From: a bacterium OM1 bin76 | Lineage (GTDB): Bacteria > Actinomycetota > Acidimicrobiia > Spongiisociales > ZC4RG35 | Direction: 5' to 3' | DNA length: 64,000 nucleotides | Assembly: GCA_002238785.1 (NCBI GenBank) | Contig: MPNA01000003.1 | Coordinates: 71,368-135,367, forward strand | Shown here: positions 42,534-51,655 of the stretch, one piece after another | Position numbering within the stretch: position 1 is the first letter of the stretch | Layout of the letters: the number at the start of each line of letters is the position of its first letter | Program-made: the position numbers and the translations under genes | The notes under the pieces: model-generated | The model's database searches: none | The model's input: the letters and a program-made list of their open reading frames with translations, nothing else | What the model was told of the DNA's origin: nothing

Positions 42534-43508
42534 ATGAGGAATGAGGACTCCCTGGCCACGATCCTGCTTGTGAGCAGGATTCACAGCAAGGGAATGCGGC
42601 CCTTGTCGGCGTTGGAATACTGGAGTCTTCGCGAAAGCTGTCCCCGCCCTGGCGTCCTGCTGGGCAAGAGCCAGAGAGATCTAATGGGCGATTACGGTTT
42701 GGCGGAGGGACTGGCGACGAGGATGGTTGGTCTTATGGAACGCGTAAGAGCCATGGCTTTCGAGATTGAGCAACTTGAGCATTCCGGTATCTGGACGGTG
42801 ACACCCTTTGACGACCACTTTCCAAGGTCCCTGGTAGACCGGCTAGCCAATAAGGCGCCCGCCCTTATCCATGCTGCTGGTTGCCTTGATTTGCTCGATC
42901 AGCCCGGGATTGGAGTTGTGGGTAGCCGCAACGTATCTGCCGAAGGAGCGGAAGTGGCGAAGGGTTTCGCCTCCAAAGCGGTGGACCTGGGACTCTCGGT
43001 CACATCCGGTGGTGCACGGGGGGTTGACCAATTGGCTATGAACGCTGCCTTCCAAGCGGGAGGGAATGTGATTGGGATCCTGGCTGATTCCCTGGTTCGC
43101 AAGCTCAGGAACCGAGATGTGCGCAGAGCCATTCACGACGAACAAGTTGTGATGTGCACGCCCTTCGATCCGAAAATGCCGTTCAAAGTCTGGAATGCCT
43201 TGGGACGCAACAAACTGATCTATGCCCTTTCCAGGATCACCCTGGTCGTCACGGGGGAAGTTGGCAAGGGTGGTACATGGTCCGGGGCGGTAGAGGCCCT
43301 TGAGGGAGGTTTCGGACGAGTAGGAGTGTGGAGGGGTTCAGGCGAGGGTGCGGGCAATGCTGTTCTTGAGGAGCGAGGAGCGCTGGCAATCAGGTCTGTA
43401 GGGGAACTCGAAGCGGTGCTGGGACCGGATAACGACTTTGGGCAACCGCTTCCCGCAAGTGGTTCGCCCGCTTCCGAGCAGCTTTCCCTCTTTGGCAAAC
43501 CGGCTTGA
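42534..43508 (+). CDS. DprA-like (Smf/LOG-fold) protein with C-terminal clamp-binding motif
   Basis: 324 aa, a second DprA relative besides the one at 54167. After a helical N-terminus it has FDDHFPRSLVDRLANKAPAL, then the Rossmann core GIGVVGSRNVSAEGAEVA, SVTSGGARGVDQLAMNAA (the SGGARGxD signature) and NALGRNKLIYALSRITLVV. The C-terminus ends SEQLSLFGKPA: QLSLF (residues 316-320) is a perfect beta-sliding-clamp-binding pentapeptide. The usual DprA winged-helix tail is absent. ATG 42534 is used; upstream frame lies in IS sequence. Genuine DprA loads RecA on incoming single-stranded DNA. This short form, next to an IS element, may instead serve in repair or defence (inference). Confidence 0.8.
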   Translation: MRNEDSLATILLVSRIHSKGMRPLSALEYWSLRESCPRPGVLLGKSQRDLMGDYGLAEGLATRMVGLMERVRAMAFEIEQLEHSGIWTVTPFDDHFPRSLVDRLANKAPALIHAAGCLDLLDQPGIGVVGSRNVSAEGAEVAKGFASKAVDLGLSVTSGGARGVDQLAMNAAFQAGGNVIGILADSLVRKLRNRDVRRAIHDEQVVMCTPFDPKMPFKVWNALGRNKLIYALSRITLVVTGEVGKGGTWSGAVEALEGGFGRVGVWRGSGEGAGNAVLEERGALAIRSVGELEAVLGPDNDFGQPLPASGSPASEQLSLFGKPA

Positions 43509-43565
43509 CCTTGACAATGTCCGCACCCTGCTAACGCCTCGTTCTCGGTGAGATGGCTGGAGACA

Positions 43566-44789
43566 TCACAAAGCGGCCAGGATACCTCCGCCGGCCGCGG
43601 TGAGGAGCACGACTATCCAAGGGGGGATCTTCCAGAAGGCCAGTAGGCCGAACGCGACCAAAGCCAGTCCGAGGTCCGGGGGTTCCCGGATGGCGTTTGT
43701 CCAGAGGGGGTCGTAGAGTGCCACCACCAGAATCCCGATTACTGCCGCGTTTACTCCTCGCAGCGCAGCCTGTATGCCGGCATGGCTTCGCAGGGCGGCG
43801 AAGAAGGGCAGGGTGGCCACCACCATCAGAAGAGAAGGCAGGTAGAGAGCTACCAGCGCCAGCGCCGCTCCCGGTATTCCGTTCGGCTCTGGAGTCATGA
43901 CCGCTCCGAGGTACGAGGAGAATGTGAACACCGGCCCGGGAATGGCCTGAGCTGCGCCGAAGCCCGCGATGAACAAATCCTGGTCGACCCAGCCTGGTCC
44001 GACCACTTCGGCCTCCAGGAGGGGTAGCACCACCGGGCCTCCACCGAACACCAATGCCCCGGCGCCGTAGAAGGCATCTGCAACATCCACGAATTCGGCC
44101 TCGGTCGCCTGGCGAGCAATGGGAAGGGCCGCCAGCAAGCCGAAGAACACCACGGCCCCGATTACTCCCGATCGTCGGGTGAACGAGGGCAAACTCCCTT
44201 CGTCGGGGTTGACGTACCCGTCCCGGCAGAACCGCCATCCCAGCAGGCCGCCTACCACGATGACCAACACCGCAGTGGTTCTGGTGGAAGACGGGAAGGC
44301 GATCAGAGCGACTGCGGCCGCCACGGCCATGGAACTTCGGAACGGGTCGGGGGCCAAGCTTGACCACAGTTTCCACACCGCCAGAGCAACCACGGGGACC
44401 GCCACCACCACCAGGCCATGGACCACCCCCTCTGCCTGGTCGCCGATCCAAACGGCGCCCAGGCCCACGGAGGTGAGAATGACGGCTGAGGGGAGTGTGA
44501 AGCCAAGCCACGCTGCTAGTCCTCCCGGAAATCCCCCCCGGACCATGCCGATCGCGAATCCCAGTTGGGAACTGGCTGCTCCGGGAAAGGCCTGGGAGAG
44601 GGCCAGCAGGTCGGTGAACAGACTCTCATCGACCCAGCGCCGGCGCACCACGTACTCGTCGTGAAAGTATCCGAAGTGCGCCACGGGTCCTCCGAATGAG
44701 GTGAGGCCCAATCGAAGGGCCACCCAAAACACTTCCCAGAACCTGCCCTTGCCAGGTGGAGTGTTCCGGCTTCTTTCGTTCACCGGCAC
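43566..44789 (-). CDS. chrA: Chromate transporter, ChrA family
   Basis: 407 aa membrane protein with two homologous halves, each opening with a CHR motif: the N-terminal LRLGLTSFGGPVAHFGYFHDE and SQAFPGAASSQLGFAIG, and the C-terminal GAGALVFGGGPVVLPLLEAE and GAAQAIPGPVFTFSSYLG. About ten to twelve hydrophobic segments. Long-chain ChrA proteins expel chromate or related oxyanions; the specificity cannot be read. It lies 82 bases downstream of the polyprenyl synthase gene on the same strand and is convergent with the DprA-like gene. Confidence 0.93.
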   Translation of the reverse strand: MPVNERSRNTPPGKGRFWEVFWVALRLGLTSFGGPVAHFGYFHDEYVVRRRWVDESLFTDLLALSQAFPGAASSQLGFAIGMVRGGFPGGLAAWLGFTLPSAVILTSVGLGAVWIGDQAEGVVHGLVVVAVPVVALAVWKLWSSLAPDPFRSSMAVAAAVALIAFPSSTRTTAVLVIVVGGLLGWRFCRDGYVNPDEGSLPSFTRRSGVIGAVVFFGLLAALPIARQATEAEFVDVADAFYGAGALVFGGGPVVLPLLEAEVVGPGWVDQDLFIAGFGAAQAIPGPVFTFSSYLGAVMTPEPNGIPGAALALVALYLPSLLMVVATLPFFAALRSHAGIQAALRGVNAAVIGILVVALYDPLWTNAIREPPDLGLALVAFGLLAFWKIPPWIVVLLTAAGGGILAAL

Positions 44790-44871
44790 TCAACTTACCA
44801 GCCGCGGGTTTCTCTTGTCAGGAGGAGGTTGTTGCCGGGCGCGAAGGCCCTGTCCATTGGGAAGGAGGTCC

Positions 44872-45894
44872 TCAGAACTCCCTGTTCACCACGAAGTGCG
44901 CCAGGTCCAGCATCTCCCGGGCAGGCCTGGGTTCTATGGCAGCATTTGACAGTGCCTCTGCTGCGCCGTGCAGTCGCTCCTGGGCAGCAGCAGCGGTGGC
45001 TTCCCTACCCCCCGCCTGCTCGACGAGGGCCGCTGCCCTGGCCAGATCGGACTCGTCCAGATGGTCTTTGGCGTACAGGGTTGCAAGTTCTTCTCCGGCT
45101 GGGGTGTCCGAACCAAGGGCGACAGTAACCGGAATCGACATCTTCCGCTCTCGCAGGTCGTTGCCGACGGGTTTTCCGGTCACGGCCGGATCCCCCCAGA
45201 TGCCCAACAGATCATCCAGGGCTTGAAAGCCGAGTCCCAACTGCATCCCGAAACTCCGTAGGGCTTCTACGGTCTCCGTCGGTGCCTCGGCCAGAATTGC
45301 TCCCACCGCGCTGGCGTGAGCCAGGAGGGCCCCCGTCTTGAGTGAGACCATCTCCCAACACTCCTGCACGTCGACATTGTCCCGAAGTTCGAAGGACATA
45401 TCCATGTTCTGTCCGGTGATCATCTCCATGGTGGCCCGAGTCAGGTCGGCGGCGGCTGCGGCGCGAGCCGGGGTCTGTTCACCCAGTAACACCTCCAAAG
45501 CCAGCCCCATCAGGGCATCACCCACGATGATCGCGTCGCCAACTCCGAACACCTTCCACATGGTGGCCCGATGCCTGCGTTGCGCATCGTCGTCTACGAT
45601 GTCGTCGTGGATCAAGGAGAAGTTGTGTATCAATTCCACCGCCACCGCTCCCGGGAGGGCGACTTCGGGCCGGGCGCCCACAGCTTCAGCAGATAGAAGG
45701 GCCAGGGCCGGACGGACTCCCTTGCCGTGACGACCTTGCGGGAGGAGCCGACCACTGGCGTCGGCCCAGCCGAAGTGATAACGGGCGGGCGCCGCCAGGC
45801 CGGGGGAGAGGCGGTCGACGGCGGCGCGGAGGGCAGGCTGCAGCAGGGCGCCGGCCCTTTCCACTGCATCAGGGATGGGCGGTTTGACCTTCAT
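44872..45894 (-). CDS. Polyprenyl diphosphate synthase (farnesyl/geranylgeranyl type)
   Basis: 340 aa trans-prenyltransferase. The first Asp-rich motif is SLIHDDIVDDDAQRRHRATMW and the second is FQALDDLLGIWGDP. The KGVRPALALL region binds isopentenyl diphosphate. It shares an ATGA overlap with hpnE, so in this operon it most likely supplies farnesyl diphosphate for squalene; the chain length is not provable from sequence alone. Confidence 0.92.
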   Translation of the reverse strand: MKVKPPIPDAVERAGALLQPALRAAVDRLSPGLAAPARYHFGWADASGRLLPQGRHGKGVRPALALLSAEAVGARPEVALPGAVAVELIHNFSLIHDDIVDDDAQRRHRATMWKVFGVGDAIIVGDALMGLALEVLLGEQTPARAAAAADLTRATMEMITGQNMDMSFELRDNVDVQECWEMVSLKTGALLAHASAVGAILAEAPTETVEALRSFGMQLGLGFQALDDLLGIWGDPAVTGKPVGNDLRERKMSIPVTVALGSDTPAGEELATLYAKDHLDESDLARAAALVEQAGGREATAAAAQERLHGAAEALSNAAIEPRPAREMLDLAHFVVNREF

Positions 45895-47240
45895 GCGGCA
45901 GCTTGGTCTCCGGCATGTGTTGCCGCTAATCGTCCGGCTTTGGCGCCGCTACGTACTGCCCCTTCCATGGTGGCCGGCCATCCGGTGTTGCACCAGGCTC
46001 CAGCCAGAAACACCCCCGGCAGGGCGCATTGCACGTCGGCGCGTAGCGGATCGGTCCCCGGTGCGCCGTAGAAGGTCGCCTTGTGCTCACGGGTGACGAT
46101 CGATTCGGTGACGGTGGCGTGGGCAGCCTCGGGCAACAGGCGGGCCAGTTCCCTGCGGAAGTGAGCCACCAGGTCAGGCGCCTTCATTCCGATGTAGGAC
46201 TCCGCCGCCGACAGGGAGATCGACAGGCATTGGCGGCCATCGTTCAGCCCTGCCCCCTCGGTGCGGTCGAAGACGTATTGAACGTCACTGTGCACCGCCG
46301 CGAACATGGACAGATCGGTCACCATGCGATCGTAGACCAGATGCACGTTGACGATCGGGGATTTGCCCAACTCCGGCAGCCTGTGCTGGGCGAAGACGCT
46401 TTCGGGAGGCAACACAGAATCAACCGCGTCGTGGGGGACCGCCACCACCACCGAGTCGGCCTTCAGGACATCTCCCTTGACTTCTATTTCGAGTTCTGCT
46501 GCCGGACCGGGCCGGATGCCGGTAACTGCTGCACCCGTTCTGACTACGGCCCCCGAGTTCTCCAGTGCTCGCCTGGCCGCGTCTCCGTGCAGAACCGAGA
46601 GGGGCACTCTGGCCCACCCGATATCGGCTGCCGCCGCCCGAGATAGCAATCCTGTCACGAATACCTTGGCAGCTAGCTTGAGTGATGCGTCGGCAGCAGT
46701 CACATTGACGGTTGGCAGCACTACCAGATCCCAGAATGTCTCGATAGCCGTCGAATCCTGTCCGTGAGTGGTGAGCCAGTCCCCGAAAGACGTGGCATCC
46801 AGTGACGGATCGTCAGGATCGAGCCGACGGAGAGCCCACCCGGCCCGCAACACGTCAAATCTTTGGCGAATACCCAAATGGGGATAGCGAAGTAACGCCG
46901 GGGCCAAGTGGAGAGGAGCAGGACCGGCAGTCCGCCGTATGGAGCCGGCCGGCCCGCCGGATCGAAGAACTGGAATGTCCAACCGATCCTGCAGGACGAC
47001 GTTGTTCGCCGACCCTATTCGCTCCAGAAAGCTCAGGTAGGCAGTACAGCAGCGTAGAAAGACGTGCTGACCGTTGTCGAACCATATACCTCTTCGCTTG
47101 AACGACCAGGTGGCGCCACCCAGCCGGGGACGTCGCTCCAAGAGGGTGACCGCGGCTCCGCGGTCGGCTGCTTCCAGACCGGCGGCCAACCCGGCCAGTC
47201 CGCCACCTACCACCACTACCCGCTTGCGGTCGTGACTCAA
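45891..47240 (-). CDS. hpnE: Hydroxysqualene dehydroxylase HpnE
   Basis: 449 aa FAD-dependent amine-oxidase-fold enzyme. It has the N-terminal dinucleotide motif VVVVGGGLAGLAAGLEA and LLERRPRLGGATWSF, the family stretch WFDNGQHVFLRCCTAYLSFL, and the C-terminal LPGVFLAGAWCNTGWPATME with the FAD-closing motif. It performs the last step of the HpnCDE route, hydroxysqualene to squalene. TTG 47240 is chosen: it overlaps the hpnD stop as TTGA and gives MSHDRKRVVVVGGG; the 160 codons of open frame upstream are shadow of hpnD. Confidence 0.92.
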   Translation of the reverse strand: MSHDRKRVVVVGGGLAGLAAGLEAADRGAAVTLLERRPRLGGATWSFKRRGIWFDNGQHVFLRCCTAYLSFLERIGSANNVVLQDRLDIPVLRSGGPAGSIRRTAGPAPLHLAPALLRYPHLGIRQRFDVLRAGWALRRLDPDDPSLDATSFGDWLTTHGQDSTAIETFWDLVVLPTVNVTAADASLKLAAKVFVTGLLSRAAAADIGWARVPLSVLHGDAARRALENSGAVVRTGAAVTGIRPGPAAELEIEVKGDVLKADSVVVAVPHDAVDSVLPPESVFAQHRLPELGKSPIVNVHLVYDRMVTDLSMFAAVHSDVQYVFDRTEGAGLNDGRQCLSISLSAAESYIGMKAPDLVAHFRRELARLLPEAAHATVTESIVTREHKATFYGAPGTDPLRADVQCALPGVFLAGAWCNTGWPATMEGAVRSGAKAGRLAATHAGDQAAA

Positions 47241-48109
47241 GGCTTGAGCCCCGACAGGCTGCGCGCCACTACCCAGGTCTTTTCCCAAACGGGAAGGCTG
47301 ACCCGTCCGGCCAAGGGTCGGGTGGGTTGGGACAGGATATGCTGCAAGACTCGGCGGTAGATACCCGCCATTGCAGCGGTACATGCCCGGCTCCGGTAGT
47401 CGAGGTGCTCCAGGAGACCCAACCCATGATCGAACCAGTTGGCGGCCTGTTCCGCGACGTGCTGAACCAACGCTCCCACCCGGTCGGGTGGGGCCCACTG
47501 GCCCGCAATGATGCCGAAGTGGTCCCTTTCCTGCTCGGGAAGGTAGATGCGTCCCATCTGGCGGTCCTCCACTATGTCCCTCAGCATGTTGGTGAGTTGT
47601 AGGGCAACTCCAAGATCGTCCGCAAGTCTCGGGGTCAGGTCGGCCTCGCCGGTGTCCCGGAGGTTTCGGTTGACGCCGAACACACCCAGGGAGAGCCGAC
47701 CAACCGACCCGGCCACCAGGCGGCAATAGCGCACCGTGTCACTCATGGTCGCATAGGTCATGCCCCTCACGTCCTGCTCGCATCCCTCCACGATTTCGTG
47801 CAAGGCAGCCAGAGGGATGGGATAACGGTCGGCGGCATGGGCCAAAGCGACCGTCACCGGATCAGAGGGTTCGGAAACCTCTCCCGACTCCAATTGTTCG
47901 ATGGTGGAGTGAAGGTGTTCCAGGGCCTCCAGTTTTCGGTTGGGCGGCCAGTCACCGTCTCCGACATCATCGATCCGACGTGACATGGCATAGAGAGCCG
48001 CCATGGCTTGTCGTTTGGGAGTTGGAAGCAACCGGATGCCATAGGCGAAGTTGCGGGCATGCGCCCAGGTGATCTGCTCGCACGCCCGGAAGGCCGACTT
48101 GGGGTCCAC
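47237..48109 (-). CDS. hpnD: Presqualene diphosphate synthase HpnD
   Basis: 290 aa squalene/phytoene synthase family enzyme condensing two farnesyl diphosphates. The two Asp-rich motifs are AMSRRIDDVGD and LQLTNMLRDIVEDRQMGRIYLP. RNFAYGIRLLPTPKRQAM is the N-terminal substrate stretch. It starts four bases after hpnC. Confidence 0.93.
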   Translation of the reverse strand: MDPKSAFRACEQITWAHARNFAYGIRLLPTPKRQAMAALYAMSRRIDDVGDGDWPPNRKLEALEHLHSTIEQLESGEVSEPSDPVTVALAHAADRYPIPLAALHEIVEGCEQDVRGMTYATMSDTVRYCRLVAGSVGRLSLGVFGVNRNLRDTGEADLTPRLADDLGVALQLTNMLRDIVEDRQMGRIYLPEQERDHFGIIAGQWAPPDRVGALVQHVAEQAANWFDHGLGLLEHLDYRSRACTAAMAGIYRRVLQHILSQPTRPLAGRVSLPVWEKTWVVARSLSGLKP

Positions 48110-48113
48110 CGTC

Positions 48114-49058
48114 TCAACTCCCTCGTGGCGGGATGACTGCCTTGAGGTACAAAGGCACGTAGCGGCGCAGCAATCTTACGGATCCGGCCTTGCGCGTTTG
48201 CCCCAGGATCTCGAAGCGGGCCGCTTCTACGGCGTCGAGACCCGCCAGTCCCCCGGCCACGAACCCGGCGATAGCCAGCCTGGCATATCCTTGAAGCGAT
48301 TCCACCAGCCACCGTCCTCTCTTGAGCATTCCTCGGGCCCGGTGTGCCTGGTATTCCACCAAGCGCCTCAGAGTCGGTCCCGCTACGGGAGCCAACAGAT
48401 CCTCAGGTGTGCAACCGAACCTCTCCATGTCGTTGCCCGGAAGATAGATACGGCCTGCCCGGGCGTCTTCTCCTATGTCCTGGAGATGTTCCAGCACCTG
48501 CAGACCGCTGCAAACGGCATCGGAAGCGGCCAGGCGATCGGGCGTCGCCGATTCGAATACCGCCAAAACCAGGCGTCCCACTGGATTGGCTGACAACTCG
48601 CAGTACTCCATCAACTCCTCCCAGTTGGCATGGGTCTTGCGGTGCTGGTCGAGACGATTGGCTGCCAGCAACCCGTCAAAGGGTGCACGGGACAATCCGA
48701 ACCGGGACACCGTGGGCGCCAACTCTTGGAAAACCGGATGGGAGGGATTGTCGGCAAACAGGGCATCGAGTTGTGCTTCGACCCAGTCGAGCGCTGCCGA
48801 GCGATCTCCGGGGTACTCGTCACCCAAGTTGTCGGTGAGTCGGGCATACCCGTAGATTGCTTTCAGGTGCCCTTGCAGATGCCTCGGCAGCACTCTCAAA
48901 GCAACCGGGAAGTTCTCTCCCGGGGCGTGGGCCATGACGAGCGCCGGGTCAGCATGTTCAAGGATTGATTCGACGGGCAAGTCCGCTTCTTCCGCCGACG
49001 TTTCATCCGCTGTAGGAATTCGTTTGGATGGTTTGTGGTTGGACACCGCACCCCTCAC
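48114..49058 (-). CDS. hpnC: Hydroxysqualene synthase HpnC
   Basis: 314 aa relative of HpnD that converts presqualene diphosphate to hydroxysqualene. Motifs are KAIYGYARLTDNLGDEY and LQVLEHLQDIGEDARAGRIYLP (second metal site altered to QDxxED), and ENFPVALRVLPRHLQGHL at the N-terminus, all typical of HpnC. It is the first gene of hpnC-hpnD-hpnE-polyprenyl synthase. No squalene-hopene cyclase lies in the window, so the final product is at least squalene. Confidence 0.92.
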   Translation of the reverse strand: MRGAVSNHKPSKRIPTADETSAEEADLPVESILEHADPALVMAHAPGENFPVALRVLPRHLQGHLKAIYGYARLTDNLGDEYPGDRSAALDWVEAQLDALFADNPSHPVFQELAPTVSRFGLSRAPFDGLLAANRLDQHRKTHANWEELMEYCELSANPVGRLVLAVFESATPDRLAASDAVCSGLQVLEHLQDIGEDARAGRIYLPGNDMERFGCTPEDLLAPVAGPTLRRLVEYQAHRARGMLKRGRWLVESLQGYARLAIAGFVAGGLAGLDAVEAARFEILGQTRKAGSVRLLRRYVPLYLKAVIPPRGS

Positions 49059-49351
49059 CCTGGCAGGGGCCGTGGGCTAGCATTAGGCCCGCTCTCCTCG
49101 CAGAGAGCAGAAATAACGATAGCGGTTGTGGTGGTGGTCGGGTCTGCGACCTCGGCCAGAGTGACTAACCCTTGGTCCGTCTAGCGATGACCTCTCAACT
49201 CCGGTGGCTTGCGCGATCCTGGTGGTGTGCCGGTCTATCTGCGGTTGCGTTCATATATTCTGAGTTGCAGTAGCTGACCGGGGCTCTGTCATCCTTGCCA
49301 CAACGCCCTCGGCACGCTGTAACCGGGTCGCCGTCCCGATTGGTTTTGCCT

Positions 49352-50020
49352 ATGAAGATCTCGATTGTCACCATCTTTCCCCGCTACTTCCCCCAGGCTC
49401 TGGGGTTGGGAGTGTTGGGGCGGGCGTTGGACGCCGGTCTTCTAGATGTGGATGTGATCGACTTGAGGGAGTACGCCTCGGGGACTCACCGGGCGGTCGA
49501 CGATGCTCCCTTCGGCGGCGGACCTGGGATGGTGATGACGCCAGAACCACTGGCTCGGGCGCTCGACCCCTTGGAGGGGACCCATCGAGTGCTCTTTGCC
49601 CCCGTGGGGAGGCGACTGGGGCAGTCCATGCTGGATCGATGGTCGAAACTGGACCATCTCACACTGGTATGCGGGCGCTACGAGGGAGTGGACGAGCGGA
49701 TTGCCGAGCACTTCATCGATGAGGAGGTCTCGGTGGGTGACTTTGTGCTGGCGGGAGGGGAGGTGGCGGCCCTGCTCGTCCTGGAGGGGGTGGTGCGCCT
49801 GTTGCCGGATGCAGTGGGCAATCCCTGCTCGGTGGTGTTCGAATCATTCCGGGAAGGTCTGTTGGAGGAACCGGTTTATACCCGGCCGGCCACCTTCCGC
49901 GGATGGTCGGTACCGGAGGTGCTCCTCTCGGGGGATCATCAGCGCATAGCCGACTGGAGGCACGCCAAGCGGCAGGAGCGGACTCGTAACCGCCGTCCCG
50001 ACCTGTGGGATGGGAATTGA
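49352..50020 (+). CDS. trmD: tRNA (guanine-N1)-methyltransferase TrmD
   Basis: 222 aa SPOUT methyltransferase forming m1G37 in tRNAs. Visible are ISIVTIFPRYFP at the start, DDAPFGGGPGMVMTPEPL, the knot region LVCGRYEGVDERIAEHFIDEEVSVGDFVLAGGE (in pieces), and the C-terminal LLSGDHQRIADWR. ATG 49352 follows a 293-base upstream region in which nothing else is recognised. The usual upstream partners rimM, rpsP and ffh are absent here. Confidence 0.96.
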   Translation: MKISIVTIFPRYFPQALGLGVLGRALDAGLLDVDVIDLREYASGTHRAVDDAPFGGGPGMVMTPEPLARALDPLEGTHRVLFAPVGRRLGQSMLDRWSKLDHLTLVCGRYEGVDERIAEHFIDEEVSVGDFVLAGGEVAALLVLEGVVRLLPDAVGNPCSVVFESFREGLLEEPVYTRPATFRGWSVPEVLLSGDHQRIADWRHAKRQERTRNRRPDLWDGN

Positions 50021-50030
50021 TGATCTGAGG

Positions 50031-50039
50031 TGGTAGAAT
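50031..50039 (+). promoter_or_regulatory. Possible extended -10 promoter before rplS
   Basis: TGGTAGAAT has the TGn-TAnnnT layout of an extended -10 element 58 bases before the rplS start; no good -35 is visible. It could supply rplS-lepB expression independent of trmD. Confidence 0.35.
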
Positions 50040-50096
50040 GAGCGTTTGGCGAACGGCGCCACCATTTCACCTTCACTAGATATCACAGGTTGCACC

Positions 50097-50441
50097 ATGA
50101 ACGACATCCAGTTGCTCGAACAAGATTACCTCCGCGAAGACGTACCCGACTTCCGGCCGGGGGACACGGTTCGCGTTCACGTGAGGGTGATGGAGGCCGG
50201 CCGGGAGAGGATACAGGTCTTTGAGGGGGTGGTGATCGGACGGAGCGGAGGAGGGCTTCAGGAGACTTTCACGGTCCGGAAGATCAGCTTCGGGATAGGT
50301 GTGGAGCGCATCTTCCCGGTCCACGCCCCGATCGTGAGCAAGATCGAGGTCCGGCGCAAGGGCTTGGTTCGCAGGGCAAAGCTCCACTATCTGCGGGGTC
50401 GTTCCGGTAAGTCGGCTCGCATCAAAGAGAGACGCGACTGA
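50097..50441 (+). CDS. rplS: Ribosomal protein L19
   Basis: 114 aa, standard length. [52 protein letters not shown] and the C-terminal [19 protein letters not shown] are L19 blocks. ATG 50097 is the homology start; the frame extends upstream without a better start. Confidence 0.97.
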   Translation: MNDIQLLEQDYLREDVPDFRPGDTVRVHVRVMEAGRERIQVFEGVVIGRSGGGLQETFTVRKISFGIGVERIFPVHAPIVSKIEVRRKGLVRRAKLHYLRGRSGKSARIKERRD

Positions 50442-50464
50442 CCGAACCATCCTCTGAAAGTCAG

Positions 50465-51124
50465 TTGCCGGGCCCGATGGAGGGCGGGCTGAGGGAAGTG
50501 GAAGAATCAGGTGAACCCGGCATAGAGCAGTCGCGTCCGAAGCGACGGATCAGGTCGGCGGTGGTGGAGATGGCGGTGCTGCTGGTGGGGGCGGTCGTCC
50601 TGGCGGTGCTAATCAAGTCCTTCTTGATCCAACCCTTCGAGATTCCATCCCAATCCATGCACCCCACCTTGCAGGTGGGAGACAGGGTAATGGTCTCCAA
50701 GGTGAGTTATCTCTTCAGTGACCCGGGTCGTGGAGATGTGGTGGTCTTCTCGCCCCCGGGCCGTTTCCAGCCGGACCGCAATGTGCTGGAGATTGTGTGG
50801 CACGAGGTCCGGGAGGCCTTCGGCTGGTACGACATCTCCGAAGCGGACCTCATTAAGCGAGTGATAGGCACGGGAGGGGACCTGGTCGAGATTCGGAGGG
50901 ACGAGATTCGGGTGAACGGCGTCCTCTTGGATGAGCCGTACCTGGGATCCTCCACCCAGGAGGAATCCATAACCGTGGTGGTAGAGGAGGACCATCTCTT
51001 CTTGATGGGGGACCACCGGGCCAGGTCTTCCGACAGCCGGGTCTTCGGGACGGTTACCACCGACAATGTGGTGGGCAAGGCGGTGTTCCGGATCTGGCCG
51101 TTTGGTCGCCTGGGAGGAATATAG
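50465..51124 (+). CDS. lepB: Signal peptidase I
   Basis: About 219 aa membrane protease removing signal peptides. It has one N-terminal membrane helix (VVEMAVLLVGAVVLAVLIKSFL), then the Ser nucleophile in EIPSQSMHPTLQVGD, the catalytic Lys in DLIKRVIGTGGD, and LFLMGDHRARSSDSR. The start is uncertain: TTG 50465, ATG 50477 or GTG 50498 all precede the membrane helix. It lies downstream of rplS, as in other actinobacteria. Confidence 0.94.
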   Translation: MPGPMEGGLREVEESGEPGIEQSRPKRRIRSAVVEMAVLLVGAVVLAVLIKSFLIQPFEIPSQSMHPTLQVGDRVMVSKVSYLFSDPGRGDVVVFSPPGRFQPDRNVLEIVWHEVREAFGWYDISEADLIKRVIGTGGDLVEIRRDEIRVNGVLLDEPYLGSSTQEESITVVVEEDHLFLMGDHRARSSDSRVFGTVTTDNVVGKAVFRIWPFGRLGGI

Positions 51125-51286
51125 GGACCCGCGCCGTTCATGAAATGGAATGGCAATCCGACCTCATGTCGGGGGACCAGGCAATCCATCTTTCATGCGG
51201 GACCCAACTAAGGACCCTGGCTGGATCCGAGGAAGGAAGGAGTACCCGGGGTCTGGATTGTCTCACCTTCGCCGCAACCTGTATCC

Positions 51287-51652
51287 ATGAAACGGCGAAC
51301 CAACCATCTTGCGGGCCGTCGGGCTGTCGGGGCCGCCGCTGAGAGCCTGGCCGTGCTGTTCTTGGAGAGTAGGGGACATCGGGTGCTGGAGCGGAATGTG
51401 AAGGTAGGTCGAGGAGAGATAGACATCCTGGCACTGATCAATGGCGAGAGGGCAGTTGTGGAGGTGAGGAGTCGTTGGGCGGTCGGTAAGAGGAGTCCTC
51501 GCGATGCGTTGGAGGCTTTCGACGCCGCCAAGGCGCAGCAGGTCAAGAAACTGGCTGCTTCGCCACGGGCCCGCACCTCAAGAGTGGACCTGATCGCGGT
51601 CGGCTTTCATGATCGGCGGGTGGAGATACATTGGACGCAACGGGTGGTCTGA
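51287..51652 (+). CDS. UPF0102 (YraN) family endonuclease-like protein
   Basis: 121 aa, restriction-endonuclease-like fold. GRRAVGAAAESLAVLFLESRG, the acidic core RGEIDILALINGERAVVEVRSR (the GEID...VEVR catalytic-like residues), and KAQQVKKLAA are family blocks. Its cellular role is not established. Convergent with the small minus-strand gene; 163 bases separate it from lepB. Confidence 0.9.
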   Translation: MKRRTNHLAGRRAVGAAAESLAVLFLESRGHRVLERNVKVGRGEIDILALINGERAVVEVRSRWAVGKRSPRDALEAFDAAKAQQVKKLAASPRARTSRVDLIAVGFHDRRVEIHWTQRVV

Positions 51653-51655
51653 GGA

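Noticed and set aside
49059-49351. Looked for tRNA or RNA genes in the hpnC-trmD interval and other gaps
   Set aside because: No cloverleaf, CCA end or conserved RNA sequence was recognisable by eye.
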